Source of the DNA: GWB1-38-13 sp964608405
GTDB taxonomy: Bacteria > Patescibacteriota > Microgenomatia > UBA8517
DNA length: 7,535 bases
NCBI GenBank assembly: GCA_964608405.1
Contig: CAZSNC010000030.1
Span: 1 to 7,535, forward strand
Direction of reading: 5' to 3'
Shown: positions 1 to 6,240 of the stretch, in pieces
Layout: each line of letters starts with the position of its first letter
Position numbering within the stretch: the stretch's first letter is position 1
Notes under the pieces: model-generated
The model's input: the letters and a program-made list of their open reading frames with translations, nothing else
The model's database searches: none
What the model was told of the DNA's origin: nothing
Position numbers and translations under genes: made by a program

Positions 1-759
1 CATGCTTTTGAAATAGATTTGGAAGTTTTAGTAGGAATGCTTCCTAAGATTGTGTACTCAATCTCACTTGATGAAACCAGGCCTACTCTAACGGGAGCGT
101 TGGTGATATTAGATGCAACAGTACTTTCGATGGTGGCAACGGACGGGTTTAGACTGTCGAAATATTCGATATCTCTAAAGAACAAAGGAAAAGATTTAAA
201 AATAATTCTTCCGAGAGGAATACTTTCAGAATTGGGAAGAATCAAGGGTGGTCAAAAAATTCTATTTGAATATAAGAAGGAGGATAAACAGGTTGTTTTT
301 CAAATAGGGGACGTATTTCTTTCATCAAGAGTGATAGAAGGGGATTTCCCTGATTATGGCAAAATAATTCCGTCTTCATCAAAGCTGAAAATTAGCGTTG
401 ATAGAGATGATTTATTGCAAGCGGTAAAGTTGGCGGGAGTATTTGCAAGAACCGCCTCGAATGTTGTTAATTTTATAGTGAAAGAAAAGACCCTGAAATT
501 AGTTGCAGAAAGTTCCCAATCAGGCAGCCAGGAAAACAGTGTCGATGTAAAGGTGGATATGGAATCGGAGGATGTTTTGGGAGAGAAGGGAGAGTTTGTA
601 ATTGCCTTTAATTGTGAGTTTGTTGAAAACTATTTAAATTCGATTGATGGAAAAAATATAGAACTTGGTTTTAATGATGCAAATTCGCCGGGAATGTTTT
701 TGGATACAGAAGATAAAAACCTAATTCATTTAATCATGCCTGTAAGGCTTCAAAGCTAA
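1..759 (+). CDS. dnaN: DNA polymerase III beta subunit (sliding clamp), 5'-truncated by window edge
   Basis: Sliding clamp that encircles DNA and tethers the replicative polymerase. The frame is open from base 1 with no start in view, so the gene begins outside the window; the TTG at 19 is an internal Leu codon, not a start. The 252 visible residues correspond to domains 2 and 3; a typical clamp has about 370 residues, so roughly the first 115 are missing. Family signatures seen are RPTLTGALV (about residues 27-35), ATDGFRLS (46-53), the EGDFPDY segment near the domain 2/3 boundary (about 113-119), NCEFVENYLNSI near residue 205, and the C-terminal HLIMPVRL that packs beside the partner-binding pocket. 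The TAA stop at 757-759 overlaps the TAG stop of the converging minus-strand gene. No terminator hairpin separates the two. Identification is firm; it is the only housekeeping protein gene in the window. Confidence 0.95.
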   Translation, partial: HAFEIDLEVLVGMLPKIVYSISLDETRPTLTGALVILDATVLSMVATDGFRLSKYSISLKNKGKDLKIILPRGILSELGRIKGGQKILFEYKKEDKQVVFQIGDVFLSSRVIEGDFPDYGKIIPSSSKLKISVDRDDLLQAVKLAGVFARTASNVVNFIVKEKTLKLVAESSQSGSQENSVDVKVDMESEDVLGEKGEFVIAFNCEFVENYLNSIDGKNIELGFNDANSPGMFLDTEDKNLIHLIMPVRLQS

Positions 760-1877
760 TACTCTCCACCTTTGGAAGACATTTCTATGAAAGTTATTCC
801 TTTTTCTGAATAAAAAGCCATTTTACCTGGATTTAGGGATAATAACCAAACGCGTCCTGAGTTTTCGGAAAAAGCAATTACGTTTTTACTTTGATTTATT
901 GACAGTGGTATGTTTGTATTTATTTTACCAGCAATAGGCATCGAACTTGTTAAATACTCAATTTTTCCTGAAATATTATATTTCCAAAAATAGTCGCTTT
1001 GTTTACCTTTTGAGTCAATACGGGTTTCAATAACAACAACATTTTTATCGTCAATCCAGCTTGCTATATATTTTGATTTGGGGTTTGAATAAATCGTATT
1101 TGATATTCCTGAGTTATCAATAAGATTTAAAGCACCGTTTTGCTCGACCAAAAGAAGGTCTGCATTAGGAGAAATTGAAATAAACGCGGTCGGAATTTCC
1201 GATTCAAACGAACCCTGTTCTTCAAGTTTGTTGTTAAATATTTTAATAGAATACATCTTAGGTTGGACGGTCGTTGCTGCAATGTAATTTGAGGATTTTG
1301 CCCATTCGCACTTAGACAGGTTTGCACCGACATTTTTTTCCCCTACACTAAAATCTGTCGAATTATATATATATATCGTTGAACCTTTACAATCAACAAT
1401 ATATGTACCATCTGGGCTTATTTTTGGATATGCAAAATCCCCCTGCATCACCCGTTGGGTGTTTGATGTAAGGTTGAAAACAACCCATTCTTTTAGATTG
1501 AAATATACGGCCTTTCCATTTTCACTGAATGATATGTATGTAATAGAATCTTTACCTACATAGGAATTGTTTCCGGCATCAAGAAAACCCGAGGTGTTTG
1601 AATAGTATAATTTATCTCCTATCCATGTTGTTCCGTTTACAGGACTTTTTGAGTTGGTTAACTGATTGAGAAAAAAAGATGCGCCTGGGGTAGGAGTGAT
1701 AAGTGTTCTTGTTGGGGTAGGCGTAATGGTTTGTGTTTTTTCTTCTTTGCCTTTATTTAAAATAATAATCAATAATGCCATTAGTAGAATAAGTGAAACT
1801 ACAACACCTGTTTTATGTTGTTTGATAAATATTGCTATGTTGTTTATAAATCCACTTCTATTTTTTTGTTCCTCCAT
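756..1877 (-). CDS. Membrane-anchored beta-propeller-like (WD40/TolB-type) protein
   Basis: A 373-residue protein with one N-terminal membrane anchor and a probable extracytoplasmic beta-propeller. I see a short cytoplasmic head with basic residues (1-22), a hydrophobic helix at about 24-40 (GVVVSLILLMALLIIIL), a Thr/Pro-rich spacer at about 48-64 (ITPTPTRTLITPTP), then repeated beta-rich units: ISFSENGKAVYF near 115, ISPDGTYIVD near 153, SSNYIAAT near 195, ISISPNADLLLV near 233, WIDDKNVVVIE near 274 and IAFSENSGRVWLL near 334. The S-P/E-N/D-G turns followed by hydrophobic strands resemble PD40/TolB or WD40 blades; about six can be counted. The ATG at 1877 is preferred over an in-frame ATG at 2042, which would overlap the previous gene by over 160 bases and add a sequence with no signal-like features. 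It starts one base after the previous stop and is the last gene of the cluster. Role unknown; a sensor, binding or assembly accessory of the secretion apparatus is inference only. Confidence 0.8.
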   Translation of the reverse strand: MEEQKNRSGFINNIAIFIKQHKTGVVVSLILLMALLIIILNKGKEEKTQTITPTPTRTLITPTPGASFFLNQLTNSKSPVNGTTWIGDKLYYSNTSGFLDAGNNSYVGKDSITYISFSENGKAVYFNLKEWVVFNLTSNTQRVMQGDFAYPKISPDGTYIVDCKGSTIYIYNSTDFSVGEKNVGANLSKCEWAKSSNYIAATTVQPKMYSIKIFNNKLEEQGSFESEIPTAFISISPNADLLLVEQNGALNLIDNSGISNTIYSNPKSKYIASWIDDKNVVVIETRIDSKGKQSDYFWKYNISGKIEYLTSSMPIAGKINTNIPLSINQSKNVIAFSENSGRVWLLSLNPGKMAFYSEKGITFIEMSSKGGEY

Positions 1878-1878
1878 G

Positions 1879-3537
1879 TTAATTATTATTATACGAGAAA
1901 TGCATGTAGTCACGGGGGTTTGTCCAGAAACCACCCCAATACCAGTTAATGTTTCTAAATGTGTTAACAACAGTACCTGAAGAGGTAATTGTCCCAGTTG
2001 CGGACGGATTGTAGGTTGCCCCCGATGGGAGAGTATTTCCATCCGATATATAAGGATTTTGTCGTGGATTTATATCGATTGCTCTCCCATAAGAGTGTGG
2101 TGTTTCTGTATAGTCACATGGAGGGGTTTCTCCCGCAAGACACCGACAGTTAAATGCAGATGTATTGTTGTCCTCCATTGAGAGACGGTCGCTCTCGGCC
2201 ATTCCTTGTGAATAATAGCTGTCTATCAACACCATTTTATTTATTGGAAAGTGATTGGTGCACAAGTTTCTCATGGTGGATGCGATTGCGGCCGCATCTT
2301 GACTATTGACTATCAGCTCGCCATTATCGTGGCGTTGGTTGTCATATCCCCAGTAGCTTACACGTAAATACCTCAAATCTTCTATAGCAACAGGACATCC
2401 TGGTTTCCATGAATTGTTTTCGATTCTGCTTCTAATCTGTGGAGAAATCTCCTGTATTGAAGCCTGGCATAAAGGATCTATTCCGGACCCGCCACCACAA
2501 GTGTTAAAAGTATCATTTGGGCACTCCTGTCGAATTCTAGGAATAAAATAATCCTGCAAAAACTCTTCGCCTGGGTCTATTTTTCCACCACTGTCGGGAA
2601 CTTGGTAATGACCATATATTTGACACCATGGTATGTTGTACTGTTCCATCAGTACACAAGTGGCTTCAATCGCGCGATCTGTCTCAGGCATACAAGGGTG
2701 GGGTGGTTCGGAATCAAAGGCAAGGGAGTTTCTGGGGTCACATTCAGACAGTGCGAAGTTACAGCTTCCTGCACAACCACCAGCCATTTCATTATTAATG
2801 GAATATATGTTCCAGGAGTTTGCACACCATGGGTATTCAACAGAGTTTTCGTAAAAAGGTTGCATTAAGTAAACATCATTTGTATCGGTCGCGACCTGGC
2901 AGGCAAGATCACGACTTTGCAACGTGCTGAATGTGGCTGAATTTCCCTGGGCATTATCATAACCAGCACTCCAGTGCATTACTATCATGGTCGGAATAAT
3001 ACACAAACCGTTTCCCCTAGGCCCTGTGCCTATAGGCAATAGATTGCTTATTGCACCCATACCAATTCTTGAGGCGAGTGTGCTTGTAATTTGGGAAGAC
3101 TCCGGAGGGCATGCAACAACAATTCCCCCCGAAGGTGGAAGAGTGGAAGTGCCTCTTTCCGAAACTTCACCTGGAGGGACCATGTACGCACCCGAATTGA
3201 TTATGAAAAGAATAAACGCAACAAAAACTATAAAACCAGCTGTCCAAAGAAGTATTGTAATAAGTAAGGCAAAAAGCCATGCAAGTGCCGCTACAACAGC
3301 AGCTGCAGTACCAACTACAGCAAGACCAATTTTTGCAAGTAAGGGTGCCATTGAAGCCCCAAGTTTGGTTAACCCTCTTTTAACCGCTTTCTTTGTGGCC
3401 GTCTGGGTGTTTTTAAATGCTTTTGATACAAGGCGTTTTCCTGCGTCGGTAAGAGCATCTTCTACTTGAGACTTAATATTCTCTTGTTCGGTTTTTTCTT
3501 TTTCTTCTTCTTCCTCTTGGCGGTCGTATTCATTCAT
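1879..3537 (-). CDS. Membrane-anchored bifunctional cell-wall hydrolase: N-acetylmuramoyl-L-alanine amidase plus M15-type peptidase
   Basis: A 552-residue protein. An acidic, probably coiled segment (1-22) leads to a basic stretch (about 34-58), then about 43 hydrophobic residues (71-113) and a short linker. Residues about 178-340 look like an Amidase_2/PGRP-type amidase that cuts the muramoyl-L-alanine bond: MIVMHWSAG supplies H188, YGHYQV supplies H310, and GGKIDPG supplies K319 and D321, matching the usual zinc and catalytic positions. Residues about 380-549 match M15 peptidases of the VanY/L-Ala-D-Glu type, which cut stem peptides: GELIVN (406-411), MEDNNTSAFNCR (454-465), HSYGRAIDINP with H481 and D488, and DYMHF with H546, the three zinc ligands. 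All 18 cysteines lie after residue 142, suggesting an oxidised, exported region. It follows virB4 by 6 bases with no clear Shine-Dalgarno. It probably opens peptidoglycan for the secretion machine. The domain calls are strong; the role is inferred from context. Confidence 0.88.
   Translation of the reverse strand: MNEYDRQEEEEEKEKTEQENIKSQVEDALTDAGKRLVSKAFKNTQTATKKAVKRGLTKLGASMAPLLAKIGLAVVGTAAAVVAALAWLFALLITILLWTAGFIVFVAFILFIINSGAYMVPPGEVSERGTSTLPPSGGIVVACPPESSQITSTLASRIGMGAISNLLPIGTGPRGNGLCIIPTMIVMHWSAGYDNAQGNSATFSTLQSRDLACQVATDTNDVYLMQPFYENSVEYPWCANSWNIYSINNEMAGGCAGSCNFALSECDPRNSLAFDSEPPHPCMPETDRAIEATCVLMEQYNIPWCQIYGHYQVPDSGGKIDPGEEFLQDYFIPRIRQECPNDTFNTCGGGSGIDPLCQASIQEISPQIRSRIENNSWKPGCPVAIEDLRYLRVSYWGYDNQRHDNGELIVNSQDAAAIASTMRNLCTNHFPINKMVLIDSYYSQGMAESDRLSMEDNNTSAFNCRCLAGETPPCDYTETPHSYGRAIDINPRQNPYISDGNTLPSGATYNPSATGTITSSGTVVNTFRNINWYWGGFWTNPRDYMHFSYNNN
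1888..1893 (-). promoter_or_regulatory. Candidate internal -10 box before the propeller gene
   Basis: TATAAT lies on the minus strand inside the last codons of the hydrolase gene (…Tyr-Asn-Asn-Asn-stop) and ends 11 bases from the ATG at 1877. Initiation from it would give an almost leaderless mRNA for the propeller gene. No good -35 is visible at 16-18 bases; GTGACT (1913-1908) is only 14 bases away. The match may simply reflect Tyr-Asn codons. Confidence 0.2.
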
Positions 3538-3543
3538 GGTTTT

Positions 3544-5556
3544 TTATTTGGAAACAGGTTTTTGAGTATCGTTTGCAATAATTTCTTTAGTTGAAGTATT
3601 TTTTGTCTGTTCCTCTTCTGCTTTTCTTTTTAAAACATCTTGTGGCCTGGTTGAAATAAGTTTATGCTCCTCCGGTGATGCTACGATGTAAATAGGGACG
3701 TGATGGTTGCCTGCAAAGAAAATTCCTTCTCCGAGATTAGCCCCCAGTAGTAATTGTTTTTCTCCTTGGGAAAGAAAAAAGATTTCTCCGACGCGTTCTA
3801 TTGCAGCAGGTGACTGCTTGAGAAGCAGTCTAAGGGCAGAGTTTGTCACAATAGCTCTTCCTATGTCTTGTGTTAAGAAATCCTCGACATCCTGAGTAAT
3901 AGTTGTTAGTCCCAAGAAATATTTTCTTGCTCTTTTTACAATCGACCACATAAACTGAGCCGAGTCGGGATATCGCATCATGAGCCAAGCCTCATCAACA
4001 ACCAGGAGTCTCTTTTTAAGATCTCTTTTGACTTTTGTCCAAATAAACTCAAGGATGATAAACATGGCAATCGGTCTTAAAGAATCCTGGATTTCCCTGA
4101 CGGAAAAGACAGTGAAGGGGTTGTTGATCTCGATGTTTGTATGCTGGTCAAAGATTCCGACAAAACTTCCTTTTACAAATTTTTCAATTCTTGCGGCAAG
4201 ATCCATTGCGGCATCCGTTTCCATACCGATTAAAGTTTTGTAAAGATCTTCCATAAGAGGGGGTTCTTTCTTTTGTGTCTCAGGGTCTTGAGTTATTCCT
4301 TTTCCGCGGTATGTTTCAATAAGTGCGTGGTCAAGAAGCGCTTCCTGCATCGGATTGAGCTGTCCCATAATTACTTTAAATAAGGCATGTAGAGAAAGAA
4401 TCTTTAAACCCAGCTGGTTTTCCCCCTCTTCATATATTTGGGAAAGGTCAAATGGATTTACTTTTGAAGGTGAGTTGTATGAGAAAGTAATGTATTCTCC
4501 GCCCACTGCCTCACAAAGATTTTTATACTCCGCTTCCGGATCGATGATAATTACCTCCGTTCCCATCATTAAAGATCGCAGAGACTCAAGTTTTACGAAA
4601 TAACTTTTTCCTGCACCCGAGGTTGCAAATATTGCCATATTAGAGTTTTCCATCGAGAAACGATCAAAAATAATGAAAGAGTCGTTAAGGGGATTAATTC
4701 CGTACAAAACACCACTGTCGGATGAAAGTTCGGCAGAAGTAAGCGGGAAGGTTGTTGAAAGAGAAGTTGTATCCATGTTTCTGGTAATGGACAGCCGATC
4801 CATTGCAAAGGGGAGTGTTGAGTAAAACCCGTTTTCCATGTCGAGGGTTGTGGTTTGGGAGGATACCATCAAAGACCCAAGCGTTGCCTGCACCTGCTTC
4901 GTGACATCATTTAAATCCTCCAAATCTCTTGCCGGAATAGTGATGTAAAACGCAAATTCAAAGAAATGTTCAGCACCTTTAACAAGCTCATCCTGTAAGA
5001 CAACCGCATCGTCAAGTTTTGCCTGGGTAGTTGCGTTTACAATACGGCCTCTTTCAAGATCGGTTGCAATTTCTGCTTCCATCTCGGCAATCTTATGTCT
5101 TAAATCTTCGAGCACGCCCTTCACTTCAACAGGATAAATGTAAAAAGAAATATCCAAAGAGCTGTCAAAATTAATGACCTGCTCAAGCCATCCCGGGGAA
5201 ACAAAACGCGGGTATCCCGAAATAAACAGGGTTCGGAAGTAAACACCATTTATTTTTATGTAATCAAAATCAATCTCGATGGTTTTTGGTGCAACGGCAT
5301 CTAAAACAGATGTTCCATCGGCAATGGCTTTGTTCGGATCAATTATATCCGGCTTGGTACTTCCTTGTTTGGCAATGAGATCAATGTCTTCCTCATCAAG
5401 TCCTGCCCGTGCAACAATTTTGGGTTGCTTTTGCTCCTGTGTTGATGGGGCGGCCGAATCCTTTACGGCTTTGGGGTTGGCGGTGTTGTTGCCGGACGGC
5501 ACTATGGTACTACCTGTTTGATTTTTATCTTTTTTAAACAATTCTTTTAATTTCAT
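3544..5556 (-). CDS. virB4: VirB4/TraC-family type IV secretion ATPase
   Basis: A 670-residue ATPase that would sit at the inner face of the membrane and power a type IV secretion or conjugation-like machine. Residues 1-90 are a low-complexity Lys/Ser/Thr/Pro-rich tail. Residues about 92-300 match the VirB4/TrsE N-terminal domain, with YFRTLFISGYPRFVSPGWLE at 106-125 typical of it. A RecA/HerA-like ATPase domain follows: Walker A TSGAGKS (312-318), IIIDPEAEY (336-344), Walker B LLVVDEAW (517-524) and the TTITQDVEDF stretch (551-560) with the Gln common in this superfamily. The C-terminal tail from about 630 is charged. The catalytic residues are intact, so the protein should be active. The ATG at 5556 is the first in frame; upstream is an AT-rich 21-base gap with no Shine-Dalgarno. 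The symbol is by family; conjugation plasmids name the homologue traC, traE or trsE. Confidence 0.93.
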   Translation of the reverse strand: MKLKELFKKDKNQTGSTIVPSGNNTANPKAVKDSAAPSTQEQKQPKIVARAGLDEEDIDLIAKQGSTKPDIIDPNKAIADGTSVLDAVAPKTIEIDFDYIKINGVYFRTLFISGYPRFVSPGWLEQVINFDSSLDISFYIYPVEVKGVLEDLRHKIAEMEAEIATDLERGRIVNATTQAKLDDAVVLQDELVKGAEHFFEFAFYITIPARDLEDLNDVTKQVQATLGSLMVSSQTTTLDMENGFYSTLPFAMDRLSITRNMDTTSLSTTFPLTSAELSSDSGVLYGINPLNDSFIIFDRFSMENSNMAIFATSGAGKSYFVKLESLRSLMMGTEVIIIDPEAEYKNLCEAVGGEYITFSYNSPSKVNPFDLSQIYEEGENQLGLKILSLHALFKVIMGQLNPMQEALLDHALIETYRGKGITQDPETQKKEPPLMEDLYKTLIGMETDAAMDLAARIEKFVKGSFVGIFDQHTNIEINNPFTVFSVREIQDSLRPIAMFIILEFIWTKVKRDLKKRLLVVDEAWLMMRYPDSAQFMWSIVKRARKYFLGLTTITQDVEDFLTQDIGRAIVTNSALRLLLKQSPAAIERVGEIFFLSQGEKQLLLGANLGEGIFFAGNHHVPIYIVASPEEHKLISTRPQDVLKRKAEEEQTKNTSTKEIIANDTQKPVSK

Positions 5557-5577
5557 TTTAAATAAAAACTATAAATA

Positions 5578-6240
5578 TTATGTTAATCCCGGCCTTTGTC
5601 TTTTGTGCGGCGGAATGGGATTATAGGTATGGTAAAACAACTCAACCAGCTCGGGGGTCGTTAATTGTCTCAAGTCAACCCCAAGCCTTCTTGCTTGCCT
5701 AATGAGATGGTCTCGTTTTGGGTAAAGCGAGACACGTGCCTTCTTCAATACGTAACTTTTCGGAAACGGAATACTTGCCTTTTTCTGTCCAAGCATCGAG
5801 ACTGATTTGGGAAGCCCTAACTCAACTCTTGAAAATGGAATCACCATATAGAAGCTTTTGCTTAATACGTTTTTCTTTTTTACCGATTCAACGATGAATT
5901 TTTGGTAATCGTTCATTAAAACCATGAGTTTCGGATTGGAAATATTTTTCTTCTTTTCGTCAAGAAATCTTATGTAATTTCCAATATCCTTTCTTTGGGA
6001 CCGTACCATAATCTGAACAGGAAAGTTAAATGAATTGAGAAGCCCTGCATAGGATGCAATAACAGCCTCCTGCTCCATTTCATTAAGAAGTCCGAAGTTA
6101 AGAGAGGTTGTTTCGATAATGAGAGCAGCGTTGCCATCTTTAAAAAGAACAATATCGTGAATTATATCGGCGATTGGTATACGATCCTGTGTCGTGTCGT
6201 AAAGCGGTTTGTCCGGTGTTGAAAGAAATGGTAATTTCAT
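5578..6240 (-). CDS. TraC-like protein, possible partner or paralogue of the VirB4 N-terminal domain
   Basis: A 220-residue soluble protein without a signal peptide or membrane helix. Residues about 20-90 resemble the N-terminal TraC-like domain of conjugation ATPases: a D-I-V-L-F-K-D-G-N start, a hydrophobic strand ending in IIETTSLNFGLL, an EMEQEAVIASYAGLLNSF helix, and FPVQIMVRSQRKDI (73-86). A lysine-rich helix and FYMVIPFSR (130-138) follow, then a basic C-terminal part ending in ELVELFYHTYNP. There is no Walker A or B motif, so it cannot be an ATPase. Its ATG overlaps the TGA of the PrgI gene as ATGA (6237-6240), which favours coupled translation, and it lies 21 bases before virB4. Similar small proteins between PrgI and VirB4 genes occur in Patescibacteria, as I recall. 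It could be a detached piece of VirB4 or an independent docking subunit; the VirB4 here already has its own N-terminal domain, which favours the second. Confidence 0.75.
   Translation of the reverse strand: MKLPFLSTPDKPLYDTTQDRIPIADIIHDIVLFKDGNAALIIETTSLNFGLLNEMEQEAVIASYAGLLNSFNFPVQIMVRSQRKDIGNYIRFLDEKKKNISNPKLMVLMNDYQKFIVESVKKKNVLSKSFYMVIPFSRVELGLPKSVSMLGQKKASIPFPKSYVLKKARVSLYPKRDHLIRQARRLGVDLRQLTTPELVELFYHTYNPIPPHKRQRPGLT

Noticed and set aside
738..748. Hairpin GCCT-GTA-AGGC as a dnaN terminator
   Set aside because: A 4-bp stem inside the coding sequence without a following T run is too weak.
1364..1376. Alternating TA tract resembling a repeat or -10 element
   Set aside because: Thirteen bases only, coding for Tyr-Ile-Tyr in the propeller gene; no flanking promoter elements or further repeat units.
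1666..1980. 104-codon open frame on the plus strand with hydrophobic runs
   Set aside because: It mirrors the hydrophobic anchor and Thr/Pro linker of the propeller gene and spans the junction of two real genes.
1878..2042. N-terminal extension of the propeller protein to an ATG at 2042
   Set aside because: It would lie wholly within the conserved 3' end of the hydrolase gene; the ATG at 1877 gives a normal membrane-anchor protein and one-base spacing.
2987..3469. 160-codon open frame on the plus strand
   Set aside because: It is antisense to the membrane anchor and amidase region of the hydrolase, has no recognisable domain, and is explained by the codon bias of the opposite strand.
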